Assembly: GCF_012641275.1 (NCBI RefSeq)
Contig: NZ_JABAIA010000001.1
Span: 1 to 64,000 of the forward strand
Reading direction: 5' to 3'
Source of the DNA: Chitinophaga varians
GTDB lineage: Bacteria; Bacteroidota; Bacteroidia; Chitinophagales; Chitinophagaceae
Length of the DNA: 64,000 bases
Numbering within the stretch: position 1 is the stretch's first letter; each line of letters opens with the position of its first letter. Below are positions 18,518 through 27,040 of the stretch, one piece after another. The position numbers and the translations under genes are program-made. The notes beneath the pieces were generated by a model, which saw only the letters and a program-made list of their open reading frames with translations, made no database searches and was not told where the DNA came from.

Positions 18518-19705
18518 TAAGACGATTTTTTTCGTATTAATTCCACCCAATTATTTCATGGACGGCAATAGTAAGACATGCAATCCTTCACGCTGATTGT
18601 GTTGGCATCACAAACAACGCTTTTATTGCACTGTCTATAAAAAAGATGTATTACATTGACATGGATGATATCCAATATCAACCTACGTTATGCAAACAAT
18701 AAGGGGTTTAGACACCTGTGAGCATTCGTCGGGATCGGGACTGCGCGTTGTTGGCTTACATGCGCGCTCGGTCTTGTGTGCGCATGCCGGTCTGTATGCG
18801 CATAACAGCGTTTCATATAATTCCTCATATATCCGTTTTTTCTTAATCCAATGTGACTACCAGAAATCAACACACACTCTCCACTCAAGCAGACAATGCT
18901 AAACGAACAGTTAATCGTCTCTGGAAAACAACGTTATATACTTTTCATCACCAATACATTGCCACGCTACACACTGCCGCCCCTTCCACCAGGGACAGCG
19001 ATGTCCATTGACAACGTATTCATAACGAACAGTGGTCTTTATTCTAAAAATTAAATAGTGACAGAGGCAATCTGCAAATCTTAGCAAAAAACTTACACGA
19101 TATTTTCCGGCATAGGACCTTCATGGAACGATTGCCCCATAAGGCACTAATAGACAAAAGAAGGAAACGTTGGCGCTCTACACAGCCTCGAAAACAAAAA
19201 AAAGAAAAAGAAACTTTTTGGCTATTTTGAATTTTTACGATCAATTCCAGGATGGAAGGTTAACGATCAAAAGACGTAGGGGTTCCCTTCGGGCTTACAA
19301 AAATCTCTCGACTGAATTTATATTTCATCAACGCTGATCCTGCAATCGTACTTCACAAATCTATAGAAAAAAAATTGTAACGACAAAGATTATCGCTGAT
19401 AAAATTTTAAACTATTCTTGCATCGAACCCACTACCACTGCTATATTTCGCAGTACTGCAACATACATAGGATTCATAACATTAAAAAATACCCAACATT
19501 GGGTATATAAGATCCGGTGCTACAAAACACTACTGAAATAAATCATCAGTAGCATCTAATTAAGGGTATCTTAACATGCAAACAAACACCGCTATTATAC
19601 GTGCATCCGGTACCGTTATATTCTCCATATCATATATGAGGCAAACAACATCCACTCACAAATTGATCATAAAAATATACCGGAGCACCATCGACGCCTG
19701 CAGAA
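18518..19705. other. Long gene-poor, AT-rich intergenic stretch
   Basis: Nearly 1.2 kb between the TonB receptor start and the methyltransferase stop. I find no ORF with a credible start, composition or protein family. Two antisense 66-70 codon frames near 18690-18900 rest on a run of GCGC/TGCGCAT words and look accidental. The stretch must hold the promoter of the NRPS operon on its left side, but I cannot point to a convincing TAnnTTTG box on the minus strand. A near-perfect palindrome lies at 19490-19505. Several long A/T runs occur around 19190-19240 and 19360-19410. A small RNA is possible but nothing definite was seen. Confidence 0.6.
19490..19505. repeat. 16 bp palindrome TACCCAA-CA-TTGGGTA
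   Basis: A perfect 7 bp inverted repeat, TACCCAA and TTGGGTA, with a 2 bp spacer, in the AT-rich intergenic stretch. Its size and symmetry fit a binding site for a dimeric regulator. It is not followed by a T-run, so it is not a terminator. No adjacent gene start makes the target clear; the nearest gene to the right ends at 19706. Confidence 0.45.
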
Positions 19706-20353
19706 TTATTTCGCAGCCTCCAATGCCACTGCGTTGTCAAAACGCGTCTTCTCCTCCACCAGCCGGAACATGCCGTCGGTAGCGTCGTTGAACGAACAGC
19801 GGCGAACTTTTCTGAAACCCGCTTTTTGCAACTGGTGGGCCAGCGAGATGTGGTCCCACATATAGAGGTGCTCCTTGTTACCGAAAGCCGACTGCACCAG
19901 CTGACGGATGCCACGCTGCCGCTGTTGCCGCCCCAGCAGGGTTTCTTCCATAAATTTCACATTTGCCTCCTGGTCTTCCCCATGCAGGTTGTCTATATAC
20001 TTCCTTGCCGCCGTTTCCAGGTCGGGCAATACGCAGCGGAAATAGCCACCGGGCTTTAGTATGCGGTAGGTATTACGGATAGCGGTGATACAGTCCTCGT
20101 ACGACAGATGCTCCAACACGTGCGAGCAATAGACACCATCACAGGAGTTCTCCTCAATACCGGGCAATCCTGTAATAATATCGCCCTGGATCACGTCGGG
20201 ATGAAAAGCCACATGCATCCGCTTTTTCAGCAAAGACCCGATCAGCGGCAACTGCTGCAGCCTGAGTGTCGGGGAAGCGTCAAAATTTTTCCAGCCCGGC
20301 GGCGCCGAAAAAGGGCCGCTGCCGTATTGGACATATAATTTTCCTCGTTCCAT
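19706..20353 (-). CDS. Class I SAM-dependent methyltransferase
   Basis: 215 residues from ATG 20353 (MERGKLYVQYGSG); a GTG two codons upstream is less likely. The features are a SAM-dependent methyltransferase core: QGDIITGLPGIEENSCDGVYCSHVLEHL at about 57-84, where the acidic D and VLEHL are typical, then RILKPGGYFRCVLPDL. The C-terminal part is helical, and a late aromatic segment (HLYMWDH) may help form the substrate pocket. This subtype is common among genes for surface polysaccharide or sugar modification, but the substrate is not visible. It stands alone, with long spacers on both sides, and faces the same way as the NRPS operon. Confidence 0.8.
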   Translation of the reverse strand: MERGKLYVQYGSGPFSAPPGWKNFDASPTLRLQQLPLIGSLLKKRMHVAFHPDVIQGDIITGLPGIEENSCDGVYCSHVLEHLSYEDCITAIRNTYRILKPGGYFRCVLPDLETAARKYIDNLHGEDQEANVKFMEETLLGRQQRQRGIRQLVQSAFGNKEHLYMWDHISLAHQLQKAGFRKVRRCSFNDATDGMFRLVEEKTRFDNAVALEAAK

Positions 20354-20796
20354 AATCACGCTTTGATATTTTAACAGTAATAGGGTTTGTCAGATACTGA
20401 TAGAGAAAAAATAACACCGGACAACCGGATTTTGTTGGGCCGCGCGCTAACACCCGGCCCCGGGACCGGTACGCTTCCGGCCGCAGCGCTTCTAAAGCGT
20501 TTCTTACACCAACACAATTGATAATCAGAAACATATAAATACTCACATAATTCCTTGAATACATGCAGACAGATTAACTTTGTATTCAAACAGATATTTT
20601 ATAGTTTTGCGCCGGTTCTATCAGTTGCTGGTGATACCCGGCAATATCCCTGTTAATACTGCTCACGCCTAAGCACCCATACTATTTTATGCTAACTCTG
20701 CCGATACGGATTAAATAAAATCCATATTTTAATAGTTCAACTTTTTAATTGCATTCGTTAATAACCATGTCTATCGGGCAAGAAGTGAAGAATTTT
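20354..20796. other. Intergenic region with promoter and dyad upstream of the hydrolase
   Basis: About 440 bp between the divergent methyltransferase and hydrolase genes. It holds an 8 bp perfect inverted repeat, TTGAATAC (20555-20562) and GTATTCAA (20582-20589), with a 19 bp spacer. The dyad brackets a TAACTTTG box (20575-20582) and overlaps the promoter listed separately. A GC-rich patch at 20440-20500 contains CCCGGCCCCGGGACCGG but no stable terminator with a T-run. Confidence 0.5.
20579..20609 (+). promoter_or_regulatory. Bacteroidota-type promoter TTTG-N19-TAGTTTTG
   Basis: TTTG at 20579-20582 is followed after exactly 19 bp by TAGTTTTG at 20602-20609. This matches the -33 TTTG / -7 TAnnTTTG consensus known for the primary sigma factor of Bacteroides and relatives. 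The start site would fall near 20615, leaving a leader of about 180 nt before the hydrolase start. The right arm of a dyad (GTATTCAA, 20582-20589) sits between the two boxes, a position where a bound repressor would block initiation. Confidence 0.5.
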
Positions 20797-21537
20797 ATGT
20801 CGCAACGTGTGAAAGTGATTTTTTATGTTTTATTGATATGCTGCAGTCTCCGGGGATTTTCTCAACCTTCTGCAGCTACCGCCAAAGACGAACAAAAAAC
20901 CATCTACCTTTTTAGCGGGCTTGGGGCCGACTCCAGTTTATTCAGGAACCTGGAGCTTCCCGGCTACCATAAAGTATATATCAACTGGGTACCCTCGTCG
21001 CCAGACGAAACCATCACTGAATACGCCGCCAGGATAAAAGACCAGATTACCGTTGAAAATCCGTATATCATCGGGGTTTCCTTTGGTGGCATCGTGGCAG
21101 TGGAAGTGTCCAAACTGGTGAACACAAAAAAAATGGTGTTGATCTCCTCCGCCAGAACAAAAGATGAGCTGAGCAAGTTCCAGTTTTTTTTCATGAGACT
21201 GGGCTTATACAGGTTAGTCCCCCGCTTCCTGTTAAAGCGCATGAATTTTTTAACCTATAGCTACTTTGGCGCCCGTACCAAAATGGACAAGGACGCGCTA
21301 AAGGAGTTACTACAGGGCACAGATATTTATTTTTTCCGTTGGGCGCTGAAAAGTATTTCTCACTGGGAAAACAAACAACCACCCGAACACACCATTCAGG
21401 TACATGGGACAGCCGACAGGGTGATTGCCAGCAGGCTGGTACATCCTGATTACCGTATTAAAGGCGGCGGGCATCTCATGGTATTCAACAGGGCTGATAC
21501 GATCAGTAAGATTATCATGCACTACTTCCGGGAGTAA
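20797..21537 (+). CDS. Secreted alpha/beta hydrolase
   Basis: 246 residues from ATG 20797 (MSQRVKVIFYVLLICCSLRGFSQ), which gives a good signal peptide ending in SQ. A start at 20749 would add 16 residues ahead of the signal. The fold is an alpha/beta hydrolase: YLFSGLGADSSLF early, nucleophile elbow GVSFGG with the active serine, acidic residue near HGTADRV, and catalytic histidine in GGGHLMVFN. Export to the periplasm or cell surface is likely. Family members include esterases and peptidases, and no subfamily motif narrows the substrate. A terminator follows. Confidence 0.82.
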   Translation: MSQRVKVIFYVLLICCSLRGFSQPSAATAKDEQKTIYLFSGLGADSSLFRNLELPGYHKVYINWVPSSPDETITEYAARIKDQITVENPYIIGVSFGGIVAVEVSKLVNTKKMVLISSARTKDELSKFQFFFMRLGLYRLVPRFLLKRMNFLTYSYFGARTKMDKDALKELLQGTDIYFFRWALKSISHWENKQPPEHTIQVHGTADRVIASRLVHPDYRIKGGGHLMVFNRADTISKIIMHYFRE

Positions 21538-21636
21538 TGGCGACAGCTTATTTCCATTCCCATTCACGGACCGGATTATGCCGGTCCTTAAAATCACAGT
21601 AGCGTGCCTGGTGCAGCGTAACAACAAAATTAAAAA

Positions 21637-21665
21637 GCCCTGCAGCAGAGGTTGCAGGGCTTTTT
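21637..21665 (+). terminator. Bidirectional intrinsic terminator
   Basis: Stem GCCCTGCA (21637-21644) pairs with TGCAGGGC (21653-21660) across an 8 nt loop and is followed by TTTTT. The five A residues just before it make it usable on the minus strand too. It ends the hydrolase transcript about 100 bp after the stop. Confidence 0.85.
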
Positions 21666-21830
21666 AGTTACCACTCCCCCCGTCCGTCAGCCTGCTACAA
21701 CACGGGCATCAGAAAATGAAAATAAAATCCGACATTTATGCCGCCGGAGTTTTATGAAACATTCCCTGCCAACTGGTTGGGTTCCTTTTTCTCCCGCCCT
21801 GTCATGATTTCCGATAGTAAACGATCACAC

Positions 21831-22775
21831 ATGAAACCTCTCCTGACTCTTTGCCTGTTCTTGTGCATTGCCGTCGGCGCCCGTTCCCAGTACAAACTGG
21901 ACAGCGTTATCCGCAATACCAAAACAGCCCGGCATGTCCGTATCCCCGGTACTCATCTCTACATCATTCCGCCGGCACACTATGACATCGCTAAAAATTT
22001 CATCGGGCTGCATCACAAGGAGAGAGGTATGATCAACGTGTACGACCTGCCGGGAGGGAACTTCTATACCAATGCAGCGTCTTTCAGCAAAGAGGCTTTT
22101 ATTGAAAAAGGCGCTACAGTGTATAACTACCAGGAGTTGAAGATCGATGGCTATCCGGCGAAGTTTGTGGCCGCCCAGGGCGCTCCTACGCATATTACGC
22201 TTGGACTTGTTTTCGGGGACACTACCTTCTCCACCTCTGTAATGGCAGTATACCCTACCGGCAACGAGGCCGCCGGTAAAGAGATGCTGGCCAGCCTCCG
22301 CACCATCTGGTACGACCCGCAGCAGAAGATCGACCCTTTTGAAACGGCCAATTTCACCATCGATACCAGCAATACGCCTTTCCGGTTCTTTAAATATGCC
22401 GCCAGCCTGTACATCTACACCATCAATGGCATGGACACCAAAGATGATCCGGACGGACCGTTCGTGATGGTGGCCCAGTTTCCCAATGACAATACCGCCA
22501 GGCCAAAGGAAATTGCCGCGCTTATGGTCGGCAAATTCCGGGAATATGGCCTTACTGCACCGGAAACCAAAGCGGAAATCAATGACCGCATCAATAACAA
22601 CGAAGCTTATCAGCTGGAAATACAGGGACAGCTGAAAGACAAACCGGTGACCGCCTACTGTTGCGTGGTCGTGAAAGGCGATCAGGCCATCGTGCTGCAG
22701 GCCATCAGCAAAAAAGACGCTACGCGCGACCTTCAATATTTTAAACAACTGGCTGCTTCCATACAGGTAAAATAG
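21831..22775 (+). CDS. Secreted protein of unknown function
   Basis: 314 residues from ATG 21831 (MKPLLTLCLFLCIAVGARSQ), a standard signal peptide cut after SQ. Earlier in-frame starts (21738, 21804) only add unlike sequence. The mature part seems to hold two related halves, each with an aromatic 'IPGTHLYIIPP' or 'NTPFRFFKYAASLYIY' strand, a 'VMAVYP / VMVAQFP' strand, and an ending like 'KEMLASLRTIWYD / FKQLAASIQVK'. This pattern suggests a duplicated alpha/beta fold of about 150 residues per copy. I do not recognise a named family. The AraC gene starts 12 bp later, so the two may be co-transcribed. Confidence 0.75.
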   Translation: MKPLLTLCLFLCIAVGARSQYKLDSVIRNTKTARHVRIPGTHLYIIPPAHYDIAKNFIGLHHKERGMINVYDLPGGNFYTNAASFSKEAFIEKGATVYNYQELKIDGYPAKFVAAQGAPTHITLGLVFGDTTFSTSVMAVYPTGNEAAGKEMLASLRTIWYDPQQKIDPFETANFTIDTSNTPFRFFKYAASLYIYTINGMDTKDDPDGPFVMVAQFPNDNTARPKEIAALMVGKFREYGLTAPETKAEINDRINNNEAYQLEIQGQLKDKPVTAYCCVVVKGDQAIVLQAISKKDATRDLQYFKQLAASIQVK

Positions 22776-22787
22776 TATCTTCCATTT

Positions 22788-23582
22788 ATGTCGTTGATCA
22801 CCATCACCACACTTGAACCATCTCTTCTTCCGGACAAGCCACGCCGCGTAATGCGGTACGTGCTGTTATATTGCCATACCGGTTCCCTGGTCATTTCCGT
22901 TGACCACCGCGACTTTAAGCTGGGCGCCGGCGACGTGATCACCATCACCTCGGGCCAGATACACCATATCCGCGAAAATCATCAGGCTACCGGCTACCTG
23001 CTGGAGTTTACGCTTGACTTCTTCTGTAAGGACGATAATGATATAGAACTGATTTTCCACAACGGCCTTTTCTGTCATTTCGCGATGAATGAAGTGATAC
23101 CCGTCGGCCACGGCGTGGCGGACGCGCAGCTGGCGCTCATACAGGAAGAAATAGCGCAACAGCCCTATCAGTACCTGATTTCTGTCCATAGCCGTATTAC
23201 GCTCATACTGGTGGCCATCAACAGGGCCAAAGTGCAGCGCGGCGATGAAATATGGAAACCGGACGCCCTCTTCCTCAAATTCCTGGAGGCCGTACGCAAC
23301 AACTTTGAACACAACTACGCGCCGAAGGAACTGGCCTCCCTGCTGGGCACCACAGAAGCCAAACTCAATGAACTGGCCCGCCTGCATGCCGGCAAAACAG
23401 CCCAGAACGTGATATATGGCCTCATCACCTCGGAAGCCAAGCGGCTGCTGACCTACGGTGATCTTTCCGTCAAGGAGGTGGCTTACAAACTGGGGTTCAA
23501 TGATCCTTTTTATTTCTCCAATTTCTTTAAAAAACAGGCCCAATTATCTCCCAAACAATATAAAGAGCAGCATGCCCTGTAA
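22788..23582 (+). CDS. AraC-family transcriptional regulator
   Basis: 264 residues. The N-terminal half is a cupin-like sensing domain (about 1-140, with FKLGAGDVITITSGQIHHI). The C-terminal 100 residues form the AraC double helix-turn-helix: ELASLLGTTEAKLNELARLHAGKTAQNVIYGL and VKEVAYKLGFNDPFYFSNFFKKQAQLSPKQYK, the family hallmark. It probably controls the DoxX and cupin genes that start 82 bp downstream, where a promoter-like box and an inverted repeat are present. That target is inferred from position. Confidence 0.9.
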   Translation: MSLITITTLEPSLLPDKPRRVMRYVLLYCHTGSLVISVDHRDFKLGAGDVITITSGQIHHIRENHQATGYLLEFTLDFFCKDDNDIELIFHNGLFCHFAMNEVIPVGHGVADAQLALIQEEIAQQPYQYLISVHSRITLILVAINRAKVQRGDEIWKPDALFLKFLEAVRNNFEHNYAPKELASLLGTTEAKLNELARLHAGKTAQNVIYGLITSEAKRLLTYGDLSVKEVAYKLGFNDPFYFSNFFKKQAQLSPKQYKEQHAL

Positions 23583-23634
23583 ATATTACATGTTTTTTGC
23601 AGGATTCTCTATTTTCTAACCACCCCTGAAATGC

Positions 23635-23665
23635 CAACTTTGTACTGTCAAAAACAAACAGTACA
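23635..23665 (+). promoter_or_regulatory. Promoter -7 box and inverted repeat overlapping the doxX-like start codon
   Basis: CAACTTTG (23635-23642) is one base off the TAnnTTTG box; TTTT lies 19 bp upstream at 23612-23615. Overlapping it is a perfect 8 bp inverted repeat, TGTACTGT (23641-23648) and ACAGTACA (23658-23665), with a 9 bp spacer; its last base is the A of the ATG. It could be an operator or an RNA hairpin hiding the start codon. Confidence 0.5.
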
Positions 23666-24084
23666 TGAAATCATATCAGGACATCGCCGCCTTACTGTTA
23701 AGGCTTTCACTGGGGACCGGTTTCCTTTCGGCCGTAGCCAGCAGGCTGGGGCTCTGGGGCAGCCGTTCTTCCGGCTGGCAGAACTTTCTGCAATACACCG
23801 CTCAGGTCAATTCCTTTGCGCCTGCCCGTATCATACCCGCGATAGCGGTCATCGCCACCATACTGGAAACATCACTCGGCATATTACTGCTGGCTGGATT
23901 TAAAACCCAGCTGGCAGCCATCAGCGCCATGATGCTGACATTATGCTTCGGAATAGCTATGGCCTGGTCCTTCGGCCTGAAAGAGCCCTTGGATTATTCC
24001 GTATTCGCTTTCAGCGCCGGCGCTTTTATGCTGGCCACCCTCCCCGGCTACCGCTGGAGCATTGATCAACTTTTAAATTCTTAA
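23665..24084 (+). CDS. DoxX-family membrane protein
   Basis: 139 residues with four predicted membrane helices: LLLRLSLGTGFLSAV, ARIIPAIAVIATILETSLGILLLAGF, AAISAMMLTLCFGIAMAW and YSVFAFSAGAFMLATL. The ETSLGILLLAGFKT segment and overall length fit the DoxX/DoxD group of small inner-membrane proteins, whose members have been linked to redox stress. The cupin gene follows after 2 bp, which implies a two-gene operon. Confidence 0.82.
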   Translation: MKSYQDIAALLLRLSLGTGFLSAVASRLGLWGSRSSGWQNFLQYTAQVNSFAPARIIPAIAVIATILETSLGILLLAGFKTQLAAISAMMLTLCFGIAMAWSFGLKEPLDYSVFAFSAGAFMLATLPGYRWSIDQLLNS

Positions 24085-24086
24085 TT

Positions 24087-24443
24087 ATGCATACAGACAT
24101 TAACCACTACATTACCCGCAGCACCCAGCAGGACTGGCAACCACTTGTTGAAAATGGCATACACTATAAAGGCATCTTTGTAAAATCCCTGCGATACGAC
24201 GAAGAGAGTCAGCGCTCCAAAACCATCTTACTGAAGTTTGAACCAGGGGCCACCTATCCTTATCATAACCACCCTGCCGGCGAAGAAATTTTTGTATTAA
24301 GCGGAGAGGCCGTACTAGAACACGCTACCCTGACAGCCGGCGACTACCTGTATACGCCGCCAGGATTCAAACACTCAGTTAGCAGTCCTATCGGATGCAC
24401 CCTGTTTTTTGTTATCCCGGAAGAAGTGGAAATATTGGGTTAA
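24087..24443 (+). CDS. Cupin-domain protein (ChrR-like)
   Basis: 118 residues forming one cupin barrel. Metal-binding motif 1 reads PYHNHPAGEEIFVLSGEAVLE (two His and a Glu) and motif 2 includes GDYLYTPPGFKHS. This arrangement resembles the cupin domain of ChrR-type anti-sigma factors and related enzymes, but there is no N-terminal zinc-binding anti-sigma part. It is probably a metal-bound small-molecule sensor or enzyme. It is coupled to the DoxX gene and followed at once by a terminator. Confidence 0.85.
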   Translation: MHTDINHYITRSTQQDWQPLVENGIHYKGIFVKSLRYDEESQRSKTILLKFEPGATYPYHNHPAGEEIFVLSGEAVLEHATLTAGDYLYTPPGFKHSVSSPIGCTLFFVIPEEVEILG

Positions 24444-24452
24444 TGAAGTACC

Positions 24453-24481
24453 GCCCCGGCAACGTCGCCGGGGCTTTTTTT
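24453..24481 (+). terminator. Intrinsic terminator after the cupin gene
   Basis: GCCCCGGC (24453-24460) pairs with GCCGGGGC (24467-24474) across the loop AACGTC and is followed by seven T residues. It lies 10 bp after the cupin stop. The T-run touches the stop codon of the convergent small gene. Confidence 0.9.
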
Positions 24482-24731
24482 ACGACCTGTTGTTCATTGC
24501 TTCAAAAGCTGCTTGGGTATAAGGCGGTTCCATTTTAAAACGGTACACATGCACCACCTGCTCTTCACCTGACGAGAGATCGTACAACGTCATGGCATAA
24601 GCGCCGTTCTCGTCTGACCAGTCATACTGCAGTACTTGCCGGAGTAATGTTTCCACTTCCAGTGTGGAGTTGCAAACAGCGGTATAGCGTATTGTTTTTT
24701 CGGGCCCTCTGAAGTCGATCCTGTATTTCAT
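24480..24731 (-). CDS. Small conserved-looking hypothetical protein
   Basis: 83 residues, no signal peptide or membrane segment. The sequence alternates strands and helices (YRIDFRGPEKTIRYTAVC, STLEVETLLRQVLQYDW, AYAMTLYDLSSGEEQVVHVYRF), so it is probably a small soluble alpha/beta protein. I recognise no family. It stands alone, convergent to the cupin gene. Codon use and composition look like real coding sequence. Confidence 0.6.
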   Translation of the reverse strand: MKYRIDFRGPEKTIRYTAVCNSTLEVETLLRQVLQYDWSDENGAYAMTLYDLSSGEEQVVHVYRFKMEPPYTQAAFEAMNNRS

Positions 24732-24975
24732 GTTCGCCTATTGGAAGTTCAGACCTATAGTTTTCAGATCTGTAATTTTTTTTAAATTGCACAGATTGCT
24801 GCTCTAAAGGTAACGAATCTTTCCTTACGGCACACGCTGCTTATTCATTTTGTTCACTTGTCTCCCACCCTGATTATTTTATTCATTAGTTCCACGCACT
24901 GCTATTGCGTTCGTTTTCTTGTTAACTTCCATATCACAGGAAACCCGATTTGATTAACCTCTAACCATTCTTTCT

Positions 24976-26184
24976 ATGGAGAAGAACCGCTCCCCTGTTG
25001 TCCCGACCTATTTTCATAGTCTGGATGCTTTCAGGGGCATCGCGGCCGTGATTGTCGTCCTCTTTCATTGGCAAATGTTTTTTTACCCTAACGACGTATT
25101 TACGACCGGCGGTGAACTAAACAAGTCCCTGCCCTTCTATTCTGCATTATCTCTTTTCTACACACATGGCATGGTGTCGGTAGATATCTTTTTTCAGCTC
25201 TCGGGTTTCATTTTCTTTTGGTTATATGCCAATGCTATTGCAAGCGGCAAGATAGATTTCAGAAAGTTCTGGATATACCGGTTTTCAAGACTATATCCGC
25301 TTCACTTCGCAACACTGTTGATAGTAGCCGTTTTGCAGCCACTGGTATGGCAAACGACGGGGCATTATTTTGTGATCCAGTATAATGACGCGTATCACTT
25401 TTTGCTGAACATTCTCTTTATTCAGAATTGGGGATTTGAAGTCGGGCCGTCTTTTAATGCACCTTCCTGGTCTGTGTCGGTAGAAATATTTCTCTACCTG
25501 TTATTTTTTCTGATCTGCAAACTGAGATGGCATACCAATAAAGCGTTACTGTTGCTGCTCATCCCTGCAGGCGCGCTCATGCAACATTACACCCTGCTTA
25601 TCGGGAAAGGTGTTTTTTCCTTTTTCCTGGGGGCCCTTTTATATTATGTTTACAACTATCTGGTACAACATAAAAACATTCGCACCTATTTCCGGGTTAT
25701 CAGTATAGTTACTATCGTTCTCTGGGCGGTGGTCATTATATCTTACTATTATTATCCTTTCCTGCAACAGGCATGGACAAACAACATCGGCAGGCTACGC
25801 CCTGGTCTCAGCGCAGAGCAGTCCGCCGAAGCATATGGTGTTGTCAGAAACCTGTTGTTCAGGGTCACGGTAGCCCCCTGCACCATCTTATCGCTGGTGC
25901 TGCTGGAAACCACCGTACGTCCCTTTCACCGCCGCTGGTCTATTCTCGGCAATTGCAGCTATGCAATTTACCTGCTGCATTTTCCCTTGCAGATAGCAAC
26001 GGTCCTCGCCATGCAACAGCTGCACCTGGACCGCCGCCTGCTGCTTACTCCCTGGGTGATGATCGCTTTTATCAGCATGGTCATTCTCCTAAGCCTGGCC
26101 GTTTACTATTATTTTGAACAGCCGGCGCAGGACAAAATCCGGCAAGCCACGCTTTCCCGGCGGAAAGGCATATTGGCATCCTGA
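24976..26184 (+). CDS. Acyltransferase 3 family membrane protein (OafA-like)
   Basis: 402 residues with about ten membrane helices. The N-terminus has the family signature SLDAFRGIAAVIVVLFHW (RG plus the catalytic-type His), and FWIYRFSRLYPLHFATLL and FNAPSWSVSVEIFLYLLFF follow, all typical of acyltransferase 3 enzymes that O-acetylate or O-acylate sugars at the inner membrane. It heads the exopolysaccharide locus, 84 bp before the wza-like gene, and probably decorates the polymer or its lipid-linked repeat unit. Confidence 0.9.
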   Translation: MEKNRSPVVPTYFHSLDAFRGIAAVIVVLFHWQMFFYPNDVFTTGGELNKSLPFYSALSLFYTHGMVSVDIFFQLSGFIFFWLYANAIASGKIDFRKFWIYRFSRLYPLHFATLLIVAVLQPLVWQTTGHYFVIQYNDAYHFLLNILFIQNWGFEVGPSFNAPSWSVSVEIFLYLLFFLICKLRWHTNKALLLLLIPAGALMQHYTLLIGKGVFSFFLGALLYYVYNYLVQHKNIRTYFRVISIVTIVLWAVVIISYYYYPFLQQAWTNNIGRLRPGLSAEQSAEAYGVVRNLLFRVTVAPCTILSLVLLETTVRPFHRRWSILGNCSYAIYLLHFPLQIATVLAMQQLHLDRRLLLTPWVMIAFISMVILLSLAVYYYFEQPAQDKIRQATLSRRKGILAS

Positions 26185-26268
26185 AGTTTATACGTGCCAC
26201 AGTGAAAAGCACTGGACGGCCCCGATATATTAATCCGTAGTTCACACTTAAAAGCATCAGGTACCCGT

Positions 26269-27027
26269 ATGCAGTCATTTCGCATGACCTTGCTGATCCT
26301 GGCCATGTTGATGGCAGGATGCACCGGCAGCAAGAAGATAACTTACTTCAACGACATCGCTGACGCTACCGGACACACCTCCGTTGCACGGTATCCACAG
26401 CTGAGAATCCAGTCAGGAGATGTCTTACAGATCATCGTCAGCACCCCGGACAAGGACGTCACACAACTCCTCAATCCCAACCCCCCGGGTGCGCCCGGCC
26501 CTTCAGGCACAGGCGTCGATCAGGGATACCTCGTAGACAGCGCCGGATATATCCGGATGCCCATCGCCGGCAGGTTGTTCGTCAGAAACAAAACCACCGC
26601 AACGATCGATGAGATGGTGACAACAGAACTGTCGAAAACCCTGAAAAACGTGTATGTCTCCACACGCATGGTCAGCTTCAGGATTTCGGTGCTCGGGGAC
26701 GTGGCACATCCCGGCTCCTTCAGAGTGGGCAACGAAAGGACCACCATCCTCGATGCGCTCAGCATGGCAGGCGACATGAACACCTCCGCTGACAGGAAAG
26801 ATGTAATGGTCATCCGCGAAACAGACGGCGTGAGATATTACACCTCGCTCAACCTGAACGACAGTAAAACAATGAGCTCACCGTATTTCTATCTGGCCAA
26901 TAATGACGTAGTGTACATCAAACCCGGACCGGGCAAACAGTTCCCTACGTCGAAACTGGTACAGCTGCTGCCTGTCATACTCAGTGCTATTTCACTGGCG
27001 ACTACGATCATTCTTCTCAGTAAATGA
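26269..27027 (+). CDS. wza: Polysaccharide export lipoprotein (Wza-like)
   Basis: 252 residues with a lipoprotein signal: LMAGC, lipidated Cys at about 18, then the KKITYFNDI segment typical of Bacteroidota export lipoproteins. A polysaccharide export domain follows (LRIQSGDVLQIIV, about 45-140), then an SLBB-type domain (VLGDVAHPGSFRVGNERTTILDALSMAGD, about 145-215). The C-terminus is a membrane-spanning helix (LLPVILSAISLATTIILL). It should form the outer-membrane/periplasmic exit channel together with the Wzc-like protein encoded 13 bp downstream. A second in-frame ATG at 26284 is also possible. Confidence 0.92.
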   Translation: MQSFRMTLLILAMLMAGCTGSKKITYFNDIADATGHTSVARYPQLRIQSGDVLQIIVSTPDKDVTQLLNPNPPGAPGPSGTGVDQGYLVDSAGYIRMPIAGRLFVRNKTTATIDEMVTTELSKTLKNVYVSTRMVSFRISVLGDVAHPGSFRVGNERTTILDALSMAGDMNTSADRKDVMVIRETDGVRYYTSLNLNDSKTMSSPYFYLANNDVVYIKPGPGKQFPTSKLVQLLPVILSAISLATTIILLSK

Positions 27028-27040
27028 AAAAAAAGGTACC

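Noticed and set aside
18740..18800. Cluster of TGCGCGC / TGCGCAT words that looked like a short repeat array
   Set aside because: Spacing and units are irregular and there are no equal-length spacers or cas genes, so it is not a CRISPR or tandem repeat.
18688..18902. Two small overlapping ORFs (66-70 codons) in the intergenic gap
   Set aside because: They are antisense to each other, lack ribosome-site or promoter signals, and depend on a low-complexity GCGC patch.
21825..22748. Long minus-strand ORF (307 codons) opposite the secreted unknown protein
   Set aside because: It mirrors a plus-strand gene with a clear signal peptide; its translation has no domain-like pattern and an odd composition, as expected for an antisense shadow.
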